A stretch of 64,000 nucleotides of DNA from Eukaryota sp. TZLM1-RC. Taxonomy: Eukaryota > Metamonada: BaSk clade. Shown here piece after piece: positions 31,765-43,028 of the stretch (position 1 is its first letter; every line of letters starts with the position of its first letter). The notes beneath the pieces are model-generated. The model did not search any database, was not told where the DNA came from, and was given only the letters and a program-made list of their open reading frames with translations. The stretch is from the NCBI GenBank assembly GCA_040285825.1, contig JAUPSS010000004.1, forward strand, positions 558,001-622,000, in the 5' to 3' direction. A program made the position numbers and the translations under genes.

Positions 31765-32385
31765 TAGAGAGCATCTTCTTCTGCAGAAGACGCCGACGTT
31801 TATTTGAGGTAATGAGTTTTGAGAAGATGGTGAGTCATGATGACGTGGCAAAGTTTATAAAGTTCTAAGAGCAAAAGTTAGAACCTTTAATATAATCAAT
31901 CTTTGGTCTTATACATCAACAATTTCTGTCTGAGTATTCCAGTAGTTGTTAAATCGGACATTGACTTCATCAATCTGTAATTCCTATTCAGTGAATTCTT
32001 CAAGGTATTTTATATCCCGATTAACAATATATTTATACCGGATCTTTGCATTTTACTCCAATCGTGTATCCAACACACAAAACTACTGTTTAGAATCTTA
32101 ATTCCAGACAGGTCTGATAAATGGGGGAGGGGGAGGGGTTTGATATCCTTATACAACCACTTTTGCACTCTACCATGTTTCAACGTATAAAAATCAAGCC
32201 AATATCAATTTTGTAAAAAAATTTGGTTTTAATAACACGACGACGTAGATAATATGGGATAAAATCTCTATATTGTCATACAAACACAACGTAGTAGACA
32301 CGTAGAATAGCGTAACCTTAGTGATAAGGTTTAGTCGAATTAAACTTGAAGACATTTAGAGAATTGTATTTTTTGGGATTGGGGG

Positions 32386-32640
32386 AAGAATGGTTGGGGA
32401 ACAGTGGATGGTGCAAGAAAAAGCAATGAAAAGATTTGATATCTTTTATGGCGCTCTCGGATTCAATTTGCCATTATTAATAGATTACCTTGGTTTTTCA
32501 ATCGAATAAGAGAAGCTTTAGCTAGACAACAAGCAGATCAAGATTTTGTAGAGGAAATCTTGGTTCAATGATTTTCGTCCCATTAGTTATGAATTAATTT
32601 TTATTAAGTGCGCATGTTCAATAAATATAATTATCACTGA
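32386..32640 (+). mobile_element. non-LTR retrotransposon remnant G (3' end only)
   Basis: From about 32409 it matches copy J's end (V-Q-E-K-A-M-K-R-F-D-I, then FFNRIREALARQQADQDFVE), with one frameshift, then GTCCCATTAGTTATG and CAATAAA. It lies between the inverted-duplication arm and the RCC1 gene. Confidence 0.85.
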
Positions 32641-33012
32641 TGATTTGAATTTTGAAAAGGTTATAACCAGTATTTCAGATATATATCCATTGAATAACTC
32701 CTAACTCGTTCAAAACTATAATGAAAAAAGGTACTGTAGATCCAGAAAAAATGCAGAAAACATTAGCTGCAAATGACCCATATCAATTTGGACAAATCTT
32801 GAAAAAATAATAGAGACCAAATATTTAAATAACGCTTTCATTTTGTGACAGTAACATACTTGTGATTGGTGGTTGAAAAGGGTATTTTTCTAGTTTGTGG
32901 AGCAACAAACACACAAGATTTATAGAAAATAAAAACCAATCACCACAATTAAAAAGCAAAACCAAAATAGAATCAATAAAGTAATTTATTTGATAAAAAA
33001 TGGGAATTTATT
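32641..33012. other. short spacer before RCC1 member B
   Basis: About 370 AT-rich bases at the 3' end of the RCC1 gene. They contain its likely poly(A) signal on the minus strand and no other feature I can name. Confidence 0.35.
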
Positions 33013-35391
33013 TTAATCTAAATATTTACAAAAAATATCAACCAAAAACCTTTCAGTTGAATACTGAATCCACCAAGGAAAACAAGAGAATTCAACTAAA
33101 TATTCACTCTTGATTAGTTTAACAGATTTAATTAAACCTTGATTAATAAGTTTTGTTGGAGAAAGAGTACAGTCTGACAGACTGTCTTCATCAGGTTGAA
33201 TCAATTGAATGAATTTCAAAGAAGGAAAGTTTTGTTCAGTGATATTGGTAGGAACCATACCATGAATTAACAACTCCTTCAAGTTGGGTAATTGTATTTC
33301 AATATTGCCAATTTTGTGCAATTCTACTTCCAACCTAACAATTGTTTGAGGTAACGCTAATAGACCTTCTAATAAAATTGATTCAAAAGATGCTAGATAT
33401 CGAGCATAAACCACCAATTCCTCCAATGATGTAAGATAGCTTAAATCATCAACCCTAGTACCACAAGAATCAAACACTAACTTCACTAGTGAAGTGGGTA
33501 ATGTTTCTATAATGAATGAACAATTAAGCTCCAAACACTTAAGATTTGTCAAATGAGCCAAGTTTAAAACAAACCCTTCATCATAACTCGACTCTCGACC
33601 AAGCTTAACAACCTCAACATTTGGGGAAAATGACAATAATTCTGGATCATAATCAACTTCATCAAAGTAAACATCAAGTTTTTTAATTCTAGTATTAATT
33701 ACTTTGGGACCATTATAATAAGTAGAAAATCGCAATTGTGATTCACAAATGATTTCGTTTAAATTTAAATCTTGAGGATCTTTTAAAAGCATCTGATTTT
33801 GAATTGGATGAACATTAAAAACTTCTTGAGCAAATTGAGCTACCCTTTTACTAATACCACATTTGGTGTAAAATCTTGCTTTAACATATGGATGACTACC
33901 AAAGAGATTTACCAAATAATTTAAATATTCCCAATAAACAAGCTTAATTAGACCACTAAACATTCTATTCAAAGGTTGTTTAGGATAATGAAAACTACCA
34001 AGTATTTCAGATCCAAATACTTTGACAGGTTGTGGTCGATTAATCAAATCACCTGTACCTAATTGACCTTGAAAGTTCCTTCCCCAAGCCCAAACAGTGT
34101 TTTTGTTATATGCGAAAAGGAAGTCACGACCTACTGAAATGCCTTCTATATTAGTGAAAGCATCAATGCATATTGGTTGCTCACTATCTTCATAAACATC
34201 ACTTATACTGCTCAATTCACCCCAAACGAAAACTTTACCATTCTTGTCAAGGGTAGCATGAATACCATAACAACCACTAATGGAAACAATATTGCTTAGA
34301 CCAGGAATTTTGGTGGGTTTGTTATTGAAAAGAACATCATCCCCCTTGCTAAACTTCCAAATATCACCATTAAAATCGATAACAAGAAAGCAATCGTCAT
34401 CAATTAAAAAAGAACCCTTGAATGGTTCTTTGGGAGTTATGTACTGAGTTACTGGTATCTTGGTAGTAATAAAGAAATCATAATTAAAGAGATTATCATC
34501 TCCGTCAGAGCTGTAATCGACTATGGTGGAAGAATCAAGGTCATAGTGGGTGCAAAAGAAATGGCCATTTTCATCAACTGCAACGACAGAATCTTTAAAA
34601 ATAGAAATAAAAACAATATTATTTAAATCTTTAATTATTTCAAATGATTTACAATAACCCCATTTAATAACTTGGCCTTCTTGGGTCAAAGCAAATGAAC
34701 AAAACTCACCACTATAAATTTCCTTAATCTTATAAGCAGTGGTGATTGGGGTAATTGGTAGTGTCGAAAGGGAATAATGTTCTAATTTATTTGATTTATT
34801 TATTTGATTATTACAATTACCACCCCAACCAAATAACTTGCCTTCAGATGAGAGGGCCAGGGAGTGTTCACGACCAGCAGAAATGGTGACAATGTCATAT
34901 AAAGGAAGTTTGATTGGTGACGTGACGTTTCTAGGTCCATCAAAAAGAACTTGACCTTGATCATTATACCCCCAGCTATAAACCTCACCAGAATAGGTGA
35001 GAAGAAGGTGATGAACATAATAATCACTATAAGCAGAGATAAATTCAACGCCCATCTTGGACTCCGATCGATCGGGAATTGATGCGATCAAATTGTTATG
35101 AGCAGAAAAGCTTAAATGATTAACACCATAATTATTTGTGCTCAACAGTATCGTTGAATGAGAGAGCATGGAATGAAGCGGTAGTGTGGTGTCACCAACG
35201 GCGTAACAAGAAGCAGGTAAAATGGAGATCCTGTCAGAAGAAGATTCTTTTGAATCACACAAAGCAGGAGAATCAGCAAGAAAATCAGAACAGGAGGAAG
35301 AGCCACAATGATGTTTGGATTCTATGAACACAGACGATCTAGCATCAAGGATTGAGGAGTCGTCATGGGTGTTTGCTGGGTGTTGTGGCAT
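33013..35391 (-). CDS. RCC1-repeat protein with LRR-like C-terminal region (member B)
   Basis: This 792-residue paralog has the same layout as member A. A Ser/His-rich leader (1-115) with PDRSES is followed by RCC1 blades (about 120-450; SGEVYSWGYNDQGQVLFDG, AGREHSLALSSEGKLFGWGG, VWAWGRNFQGQLGTGD). Then come a conserved link (HPYVKARFYTKCGISKRVAQ) and LRR-like repeats (about 580-780; SYLTSLEELVVYARYLASFE). It is most similar to the gene at 52018, with almost unchanged C-terminal halves. Retrotransposon H begins about 45 bp upstream of the ATG on the same strand. Its function is unknown. The variable leader against a conserved body suggests the propeller and LRR parts are under constraint. Confidence 0.85.
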   Translation of the reverse strand: MPQHPANTHDDSSILDARSSVFIESKHHCGSSSCSDFLADSPALCDSKESSSDRISILPASCYAVGDTTLPLHSMLSHSTILLSTNNYGVNHLSFSAHNNLIASIPDRSESKMGVEFISAYSDYYVHHLLLTYSGEVYSWGYNDQGQVLFDGPRNVTSPIKLPLYDIVTISAGREHSLALSSEGKLFGWGGNCNNQINKSNKLEHYSLSTLPITPITTAYKIKEIYSGEFCSFALTQEGQVIKWGYCKSFEIIKDLNNIVFISIFKDSVVAVDENGHFFCTHYDLDSSTIVDYSSDGDDNLFNYDFFITTKIPVTQYITPKEPFKGSFLIDDDCFLVIDFNGDIWKFSKGDDVLFNNKPTKIPGLSNIVSISGCYGIHATLDKNGKVFVWGELSSISDVYEDSEQPICIDAFTNIEGISVGRDFLFAYNKNTVWAWGRNFQGQLGTGDLINRPQPVKVFGSEILGSFHYPKQPLNRMFSGLIKLVYWEYLNYLVNLFGSHPYVKARFYTKCGISKRVAQFAQEVFNVHPIQNQMLLKDPQDLNLNEIICESQLRFSTYYNGPKVINTRIKKLDVYFDEVDYDPELLSFSPNVEVVKLGRESSYDEGFVLNLAHLTNLKCLELNCSFIIETLPTSLVKLVFDSCGTRVDDLSYLTSLEELVVYARYLASFESILLEGLLALPQTIVRLEVELHKIGNIEIQLPNLKELLIHGMVPTNITEQNFPSLKFIQLIQPDEDSLSDCTLSPTKLINQGLIKSVKLIKSEYLVEFSCFPWWIQYSTERFLVDIFCKYLD

Positions 35392-35429
35392 CGAAAATCA
35401 TTTTTGAAATACTTTTTCAACCTATATAA

Positions 35430-36480
35430 TCTATATTTTCTACAATTACAAAACAAAACAAAACAAACTAAAACACATAAGAGACAAAATTCTCCACGCC
35501 AACTCTTGATGAATCCTTGTGAACCTTGGACATCATTAAATTTAAGTATTTGGGAACACTTCTATACAAAGCAAAAATGACACGATTCTTCCATAAATAC
35601 CCAGCAAAATTGTTACCACTTAAACGAAAAAGAATATTTAAATCATTGAGAAAATTCGAACCAGACTGACCAATATTACTAAAGTCGAGAAGGTAAAAGG
35701 AACAAACGAAAACCTTGAGTAAAGGTTCTTACTTCAATCATTCAATAACTCATCATATTTGTCTCGTTTACGAACCTTAGCCTTGTCCAAATGGCCACTA
35801 GAACTAATTAAAACATCATCACGGTAAATTGAAGCAAAGAGATCAACAGTAGTAAACTCAACAACAACTTGAGAGGAATCCACAAAAGGAGCAATTAAAT
35901 CACCTCGACGTGAATTAAACAGATTATTATCGTTATAATGCTTCAACAAGGGTTCTATCTTGCAACTAAAGTTATAACACTTAAACATTTCGAACGTCAA
36001 ATCACGAACAGCATTATGAAGAACTGACCGATATTGAAGAAACTTCTTACAACTCACAATATGACAAAAATTGGCAGACAATTTTTCATTGCAAATAAAT
36101 TGTATTCATTGAATTTGCACACTTAATTTAATTGCAAATACAAGTAGAATTATCTAAAAGTCCACTTAAAACAACCCTAATCTCAAACGCATGTTTTGCT
36201 TCCAAGCTTCGTTTGTTAAGTGAAGACCAAACGGCGTTGGTTGCTGAGATATTAAACTAGTGCAATTTGGAATGTCTGACAAAAAGGCAGCACAGACGGG
36301 ATTATTAATCTTAGTCACACTAAGTCGATTAGAAAAATACAGGTCTTCAAAACCATTTAAAACAGATGTTAAATACTTTGTAATTTATTTTCAAAACCAC
36401 AAACTAAAAATCAATATCTTCAAAACAAGCTTCCACACCAACAAACCGCACAACAGCAATGTGTTTGTAATGAGCATTCA
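35430..36480 (-). mobile_element. non-LTR retrotransposon copy H, 5'-truncated
   Basis: Minus-strand sequence matches copy C from about 12190 to its 3' end. Present are the segment around SRLSVTKINNPV, SANFCHIVSCKKFLQYR, KIEPLLKHY, SRRGDLIAP...VVEFTTVD and the tail ending TCTTATGTGTTTTAG. The catalytic-region Asp of VVDF is Glu (VVEF). It is broken by frameshifts and by loss of about 40 bp near 36085. It sits between RCC1 member B and the HEAT gene. Confidence 0.85.
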
Positions 36481-36567
36481 TTAAATTTGATTTTATAAAC
36501 GAAAATTCGTTGCTTCTGAAGATTTTTCTTCATTATTTACACCCCTATTATTTACGGATACATTGTC

Positions 36568-39474
36568 ATGGACGATGTAAACTTAAAGTTTATCCTGGAA
36601 GATCGTCTAGATGCGTTTATCAATCTTCCTACTGTGCCTTCTATCTTAAAAACTGTCCATCTGCTATCCACAACAGACAACATTCCTAAATATGTACTCC
36701 GTAAGGCTACAAACGCCGTGATTCAACACCTTTCATACACTACCGACCCAAAAACATTCTCTTTGTTATGGAAACTGCGCTCAATCTCAGCCATCCATGA
36801 TGTTGATCCTACCTTCATTTCCTCTATAGGGTCTGCTATTGGTACCTTACACAAAGTGCACTCCTCACCTTTACTTCACTCTCTCCTTTCCTCCCTTACC
36901 CACTTTCTCTCCCATTATACCCCCTGTCAATGTCCCCTCCTCTTCGTTACCCCCATCTACCACTCTCTTCACCTTCTCTCACGTCATGCCCCTCCACATT
37001 CTGCTCTTTGGCCTTCCTTATGCCAGCTGTCCTCCTCTCTTTTAGTTTTCACGTCTACCTACATTGACATTTCCGAAACCCGATCTATCGGCACTTTAAT
37101 TCAGGGAGTCTTGAAAATTCTTTATAGTCTCTTGACTTCGTTTGACTTTGGTGCAAGAAAATCTTCATTAATGGCGATGAAGCAGTGTTCAGAGCATTCA
37201 AAGTTGGTTCCCTTTATTATTGACTGTTTCCAAATCAATGACGTGTCACGATTGATTAATGACCCCCATCCACCCATCAGACACGTGGCAGTTTTGCTGT
37301 TTTATAATTTAATTTCTGAATTACCTTTTTTAATTAAACAAGAAGTGAATTTTTTGGAAAATTTTATATTAACTGTTTCCAAAAGAATGTTTATGGAAGC
37401 CAAATCGTCAATCAGATATGATGTCATCAAATGTGTCAGTGAGCTCCCATTGAGCTCTATTAGTCCTTATACTGTCGATGTTTTGTTATCACCTGTTGTC
37501 ACTGCTGAATTGACACCTCCGTTGCCTGACACGTTTGCAAACGTGATGTCAACGTCATCAGGTCAAAATCAATCCAAAAAGAGATCAAAAACTGAAAATT
37601 TGGTACTTGTCAAAGTCGATGATGAGCTCATTTCTCGTCCTTTTGCCCAATTATTCCCATCCCTCCAAAATTTAAACATTAACTCCATTTCAGGTTTAAT
37701 ATTTGAAGGCCTTCATTCTGTTGACCCCTCAGTTAGAGTAATGTCAGTTGATATGTTATACAGCTTGTCGTTACAATTACCTTTATTATTAAATACTGCT
37801 CTTATTCTTTTAGTCCAACTTTTTATAGATTTCTACACAAAAGTCAGGGTTCGGGCTATTTTGTGCACAGTTAAACTTGTGGAGGCTCTTTTTGAAAGGT
37901 CAAAAATAAGTCCAGAAGTCACGTCACATTTGATGGAATCTGGTTTGATTAGTTTGAATGATAAAGACCAAAAAATTCGAAATTATGCAGTGTTGTTGGT
38001 ATTTTACCTTTACAAATATGTTAAAAGTACTAGGTTAGTTGTTTTTCCCAAATTATTAAACCTGATAAATTCAAAACATTCTGGGAAAAGGAAAGCGGCG
38101 TCGATGGTTGCCATTTTGATTGGTCTTGATTGTTCTGATTGGATGTCGGATTTCGAGGTTTCCGTTTGCAAAAATGATAAGAAACTCTATGCAGAAGTAC
38201 TTGAATTATTAGAATTTGGTAGTATGGTATCAAGTGGTGCTGAAATTAGTAATAACAAAAGAATTGTTTTGGAAGATATTTTAGAATTTTCCAAACAATT
38301 AAATTTTAAAATTACCATACATCCGAATTGTTTAAAAGAAGAAACTGAAAATAATAATGCTATTTTATCTTGCAATATACCATTGGAGTTTTTGAAACGA
38401 AATTTTGAAATATTTGAAAAAAAGGGACCAATGTCGATGTTAGATCACAATCAGCTCAACAAAAATCTTGAAATTTTCAAAAATGGACTCGCATCTTTCC
38501 CGAAAAATGAGATCATGACAAGTGTCACTTCCTTGCTTGATCTCAGTGTGAAAATTTCAAGCCATTTTAAAATTGTTGATAGCTATTCCGACCAAGAATT
38601 TAAACAATCATTATGTAGACCTGCTGCTATAATGCTATCAAAGTTATACAAAATCTATCAAAATCTTTTGATTAATGATCTTTTGTTCAATGAAAGTCAA
38701 TCTGATGATGTGATTCAATCAATTTTGATATGGATGTTGGTAATGATTGTAATCTGCGTGTATTGTAGATTTCCCCTCAACACAACCTTTAAAAATTTAT
38801 TCAAAAATTTGGTGACATCTGACATGAGCTCTTCTATTGATGCCCTCTTGTCACTCGGAAACAGCTTGATCCCTATTAACGAGCACGATTTGGATATTTT
38901 TGCTTTCCTAAAAGACATTTTATTACCACCATTACCATTAAATTCCATCTTCCAATGTGCAATTAAGCCTGAATTAGAATTAATTCACCTATTCGTCCCT
39001 GATGATTCTATTAGACTTTTCACTGCTGTTGTAGGAGTTAATGTTGATTGTGGGTTTCAAATAGGTCAAAAAGTAGCTCAAAATAATACTGACCATGCAG
39101 GAATTCTTCAAAAGTCAGCAATCATTCCTTATAAAATGATTGGCTGTGCTCAGCAGAAAGGATCAACTGAGGTCACGTTCGTGGACATTGAAATTTTCAA
39201 TGAGTATCATTACTTAATCAATGAGTCTGATTCTTTCCCTAGAATCGGGACCTTGAAATTTAAATTTCCTTCAATGTCAAAGTCATCAAAACCAGTAAGT
39301 TTTGCGATATCTTTTGGTTTCGTTCCTAAGGAAGTTTCTAAAGAATTTTTTAAATATTTTTATTTCAAATTATCTAATGTTGTTAATGTAGAGCTTCACC
39401 CTGTCGAAATTGGCAAAATTAGAAGTACAAAAGAAGAAGAGAAAAAAGCAATGCTGAGTACTGTTCCTAGGTGA
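36568..39474 (+). CDS. HEAT-repeat protein, candidate Integrator complex subunit 4
   Basis: This 968-residue protein consists mostly of helical repeats. HEAT units are visible at about 220-250 (DPHPPIRHVAVLLFYNLISE), 270-300, 380-420 (GLHSVDPSVRVMSVDMLYSL), 425-450 (TKVRVRAILCTVKLVEALF) and 465-490 (NDKDQKIRNYAVLLVFYLY). The last about 150 residues are beta-rich. Order and spacing resemble INTS4, which scaffolds the Integrator endonuclease module for snRNA 3'-end processing, but adaptin-like or other HEAT proteins are possible. The frame has no intron, and an A+T-rich promoter follows directly after retrotransposon H. The low-complexity Ser/Pro stretch at about 95-150 is unusual. Confidence 0.5.
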   Translation: MDDVNLKFILEDRLDAFINLPTVPSILKTVHLLSTTDNIPKYVLRKATNAVIQHLSYTTDPKTFSLLWKLRSISAIHDVDPTFISSIGSAIGTLHKVHSSPLLHSLLSSLTHFLSHYTPCQCPLLFVTPIYHSLHLLSRHAPPHSALWPSLCQLSSSLLVFTSTYIDISETRSIGTLIQGVLKILYSLLTSFDFGARKSSLMAMKQCSEHSKLVPFIIDCFQINDVSRLINDPHPPIRHVAVLLFYNLISELPFLIKQEVNFLENFILTVSKRMFMEAKSSIRYDVIKCVSELPLSSISPYTVDVLLSPVVTAELTPPLPDTFANVMSTSSGQNQSKKRSKTENLVLVKVDDELISRPFAQLFPSLQNLNINSISGLIFEGLHSVDPSVRVMSVDMLYSLSLQLPLLLNTALILLVQLFIDFYTKVRVRAILCTVKLVEALFERSKISPEVTSHLMESGLISLNDKDQKIRNYAVLLVFYLYKYVKSTRLVVFPKLLNLINSKHSGKRKAASMVAILIGLDCSDWMSDFEVSVCKNDKKLYAEVLELLEFGSMVSSGAEISNNKRIVLEDILEFSKQLNFKITIHPNCLKEETENNNAILSCNIPLEFLKRNFEIFEKKGPMSMLDHNQLNKNLEIFKNGLASFPKNEIMTSVTSLLDLSVKISSHFKIVDSYSDQEFKQSLCRPAAIMLSKLYKIYQNLLINDLLFNESQSDDVIQSILIWMLVMIVICVYCRFPLNTTFKNLFKNLVTSDMSSSIDALLSLGNSLIPINEHDLDIFAFLKDILLPPLPLNSIFQCAIKPELELIHLFVPDDSIRLFTAVVGVNVDCGFQIGQKVAQNNTDHAGILQKSAIIPYKMIGCAQQKGSTEVTFVDIEIFNEYHYLINESDSFPRIGTLKFKFPSMSKSSKPVSFAISFGFVPKEVSKEFFKYFYFKLSNVVNVELHPVEIGKIRSTKEEEKKAMLSTVPR

Positions 39475-39929
39475 TTTAAATAAAATACGGTTTATTTGTT
39501 GGTGTTCATTGTTGTTTACTTTAACTATACTGATAGAACACCATGTAATTTTAAATTGTGTATCTTGGAACCCCCAATTTCATGTTGGAACCAATCAGAT
39601 ATTCTCGAAATTCGAAAGCGAAAGAATTTGAACAATGGGTCTAAAAATGGGGATGTAGGCTTACATTTTTAACTTATTCATCCAGTTTCAAACATTTTAA
39701 AAACACTGCTGAACCCAAGCTGAGATTTCTAGTGACATGTTAAACATTCCATGTATAATACCAATACTGGTTCAAATTCATTGCTGAATTTAATTCATAT
39801 AATTCAGATCCTAAATAATTGAGATGAGCAGTTCGCTAGGTCAGCTATTGCAACAACACGGAGTTTGCGGAGGGATGTGATGCACAATTGTCTCACACCA
39901 ATGTGGAACAATTTTCAAGCAGTGCTCAT
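39475..39929. other. intergenic region
   Basis: AT-rich sequence of about 455 bases starting with a likely poly(A) signal for the HEAT gene. Nothing else is recognised until the Ty3 relative begins. Confidence 0.4.
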
Positions 39930-41080
39930 TATCTGGTGCTGTTGGCGCCTCAAGGCTTATATAATATGATTAGAAAAAAAATTAATTTTTTCTCATTGGT
40001 CTTTCTTTAATCTCTTTAGACTTACGGCTACAATAATTATTGTCCATTTTAAAGTCAAGGTATACCAAAAAATAACTTCAGCTTTTACACGGTAACAGCC
40101 AACTAGATATCCTTTCAGTATGTCAGACATCTTTCAGAAAGATATCTCTGACTTCACTCATTCACCTAACATGCAGCATCAGCAGGGTACACAACAAAAA
40201 CTACAACAAACATACAAAAGGTTGACGAGGAAACGGACCCGGATCCCACCTCCCCCTTCAAGAAAGAAGCAGTGGAAAAAAAGGACGAGGTACCTCTTCT
40301 GCAACAGTGGTTACAAAAGGAACAGGCGCGGACCCAAATCCCACCTCTCCTTTGAGAGTAAATAAAGAGGTTACGAGAACGGATCCGGCTCCTTCTTCCC
40401 TCACAAAGGAAGTGGACCACCAGAGTCAGATGAGGCCACGAGAATGGACCCAGTTCCCTCTCCCCTCCCTAATGTATCATCTAGTAAAGAAACGGATGGA
40501 AATCCTACTTTACATAAGCAACCCCTCTAGGAGAGTATCAAACACTAAAAGGGGAAGAGGACTACAGTGATGGATTCTATAAACTCCTAACAAGGACGCG
40601 GGGCTTTATTTCGAATCAATGGACTTTTATCCATTCGAGGAGCTGCCTCCCTTATGGAGCCAAACACAAAAAAGTCGACTACGTACGAGATTACGAGTAG
40701 AAACTTCACCTCCATTATTATTGTACTACAATGGCAAGGATACAATTGTTGCTTCTCTGATATTTTTAGTCGTAAAGCAGTACTTTAACAACAAAAGACG
40801 CCGCCTTCAGGTTTTTGCAGTTTGTTACTTCGCTTACTGTTGTTCTTGATCCAACATAGACCCTGCATGATCATTAGGGAATCCATTCTTCGATTTCATG
40901 ATACCTATACTAAACGAAACTACCACGTTACTCGTTTACGAAGAAGGGAAGAAGCAGAGCGTCTTTATGTAACGATTAAAACATACACAACAAGGTATTC
41001 AAACACACAGATCATGGAACGAGGCCCTTTTCAGTTATTGCTTACTACCTTATACTAACATTATTGTGGGAGAGTCATAG
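39930..41080 (+). mobile_element. deletion derivative of the Ty3/gypsy element
   Basis: It shares the boundary TGTTGGCGCC, the TATATAA box and the leader (ACAATAATTATTG) with the element at 17684. Gag begins MSDIFQKDISD at 40120 (CAG where the other copy has TAG). It continues in shifted frames with DPDPTSP, two gag minisatellite units and a broken G-F-Y-K-L-L...PLW segment. After about 40850 the sequence resembles the region around DPANILGN at the end of the integrase. Capsid, RT, RNase H and the integrase core are all missing, a loss of about 4-5 kb. Confidence 0.7.
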
Positions 41081-41531
41081 TACATTAATTGTCGATAATT
41101 GTGTTTATTGTTGCTTACTTTAATTGAATTTTTCAAATTAAGTAAACCACATACAACAACATTTTTCTATAGCTTTTATCCCTAACTGTACCCAGTAGAC
41201 TCTAGTTGAGAAACCAGAAGTTTCGACAATGTCTCGTTTTCAAAGCGCAAAAACAAGAAGAAAGAGAGAAAAGTGGGACAGAGTACTAATCCAAATGGAA
41301 CGTTTGAAATTTTTGAAGTTTTGTTGTTCAATGTAAAACCCTTGCCGTGTGATTGATGGACCTTGTGACAAAATTTCCTTAGAAATTTAGAATAGAAACG
41401 AACAAAACCAAACAGACATGTTCAAAAGAGGCAAACATACAGAGGCTACGATTATTGATGTGGAATTTATTGTGAAGGTCTCTGAAGATTAAAACAAAAA
41501 AAATTTACTACATATGAAGCAAAAACAAAAG
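41081..41531. other. intergenic region
   Basis: About 450 AT-rich bases at the 3' end of the B-box gene. No feature is recognised. Confidence 0.35.
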
Positions 41532-43028
41532 CTACTTGACAGAAACTGAAATATTTGGTTGACAAATTAAAACACCAAATACATAACCTCCAGGAATATT
41601 GATAGCCAGACCCTGATGATAATGACCTACCTTGAAATAAGCAGTGTTTCCTTGAATGGTAACTATAACTGACTGGTGTTGTCCACTAGCATTGGTGAGA
41701 CCACCTACACTACTATTATTCTGATACACATTGCTTTGGTAAAATGTACTATAATCATTAGTAGGATTGTTTTGCAAGTAACTTGGATTGAAAAATCCAT
41801 ACATAACATTTTGATTACCAGTGGTATCTAATCTAGTAAAAACGACAGTACAATTACCAGAATAATTAACTTGAACAAATGAATTATTCCAATTACTACC
41901 GCAGTGTTTGGTAACGACACTATTACCCTGAGACAAAGTCAAATGCGAACCCTTATTGCTAGGATTAAACAAGCATCTATTTAGACCGCCACCAACCTCA
42001 ACTACCTTCTCCACTGCCTCTTCTTCAGTATTGACACACATGTCACAACTCATTCCTGGATCTTTTCCCTTTCCAATAACCCCAACAATACTTTCAGCCA
42101 ACCTTAAACTTGTTTCCTCCCTCCTTAACAAAACTTCTCTTTCCTCGACCAGTTCTTTATTCTTGACATTAACCTCATTCAATTGAGTTTCTAATTGCTT
42201 AATTGTAGCTTGGTGGTTGGAATTAACATAACCCGTACTATTAATCACACTGAATTTAGGGTTAACATTCACCTGGGGAACACCGGCATTCTCTTGCTTG
42301 ATATTCAGAGATTTGACGTAACTATTCACAAAAACAAATCGTTCATTAATCAAATCAGCTAAACCGTGAAGTTGATTGTACATTTCATTGAGCAAACCTT
42401 CCAACTCAGTCTTATCCAGGGGTTTGAGTGGGGAAAAAGAGCTATCCAATACCTTTTGAAGGGCAGTTTCGGAATAAGAGTGAGAAGCACTGAGTGTGCT
42501 TGTGAAGCCTTGTTCCAAGTGGTGGATGGCTAGTCCCATGGTCTTGGTCAGAGCATCCTTACGTTCTTGGTATTCTTCCGATTTGGCGAGGTGGGAAACT
42601 TCTTGATCGAAGCGGGAGAGGTTGTCTCTAACACGATCTACCATTTGGGTAGTTTTGATGATGGAGGTGTAGTGAGTGGAGCAACCGTTGAAGACGACAC
42701 AATCAGCGCAAATGACTTTGAGACAGCTGAGACAAAAGTACTCTAGTTGCTTTTCCTTGTGGGTGGAGCAGTGGGGGATGGTAGAGGGATTACCGCGACG
42801 GTGTGTTTTATAGCGAGGAATGCCATCGTGGAGAGAGAGACACTCCGAGCAGTATACGATCTCACAATCAAGACAATATTGAACTGCTTTCAATTTATCG
42901 CAACCTTGGCAAAGAGCTGTGGTAGAAGTGTAGTCGTTACCCATTGTAGAAGAATCAGAGTCACAGCCACCGTTATAAGGAGTGCTTTTGGGTTGATTAG
43001 TGGAACGAATTGACTTCTTTCCAGGCAT
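41532..43028 (-). CDS. B-box zinc-finger protein with coiled coil (TRIM-like without RING)
   Basis: The first ATG (43026-43028) gives 498 residues. Two B-boxes follow a short Ser/Thr-rich leader. Box 1 (about 40-80) is CQGC...YCLDC...YCSECLSLH. Box 2 (about 87-130) is HCSTHKEKQLEYFCLSCLKV then CADC...GCSTH. A long helical coiled-coil segment runs to about 330. The C-terminal about 140 residues are beta-rich, Asn/Ser/Gly-rich, and end in GGYVFGVLICQPNISVSVK; this part resembles no domain I can name. The order B-box, coiled coil, beta domain is that of TRIM proteins, but there is no RING finger, so E3 activity is not supported. It is likely an oligomeric cytoplasmic scaffold or sensor. Confidence 0.8.
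   Translation of the reverse strand: MPGKKSIRSTNQPKSTPYNGGCDSDSSTMGNDYTSTTALCQGCDKLKAVQYCLDCEIVYCSECLSLHDGIPRYKTHRRGNPSTIPHCSTHKEKQLEYFCLSCLKVICADCVVFNGCSTHYTSIIKTTQMVDRVRDNLSRFDQEVSHLAKSEEYQERKDALTKTMGLAIHHLEQGFTSTLSASHSYSETALQKVLDSSFSPLKPLDKTELEGLLNEMYNQLHGLADLINERFVFVNSYVKSLNIKQENAGVPQVNVNPKFSVINSTGYVNSNHQATIKQLETQLNEVNVKNKELVEEREVLLRREETSLRLAESIVGVIGKGKDPGMSCDMCVNTEEEAVEKVVEVGGGLNRCLFNPSNKGSHLTLSQGNSVVTKHCGSNWNNSFVQVNYSGNCTVVFTRLDTTGNQNVMYGFFNPSYLQNNPTNDYSTFYQSNVYQNNSSVGGLTNASGQHQSVIVTIQGNTAYFKVGHYHQGLAINIPGGYVFGVLICQPNISVSVK

Larger units (their letters stand above)
29690..32385. repeat. left arm of large inverted duplication
   Basis: The reverse complement of this 2.7 kb matches 55025-58605 almost throughout. 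Landmarks shared in mirror order are the retroelement stub near 29820, kinase and RCC1 pieces, two 28-nt inverted repeats, a small conserved open frame (31523-31774) and the G-rich run GGGGGAGGGGGAGGGG near 32125. The arm lacks two insertions of about 465 and 416 bp present on the right. Next to it, away from the window end, stands an RCC1 gene. Confidence 0.9.

Noticed and set aside
31523-31774. 83-codon frame kept in both arms (also 56524-56775)
   Set aside because: Its conservation is explained by the duplication. Amino-acid changes are as common as silent ones by eye, and the opposite strand is equally open.
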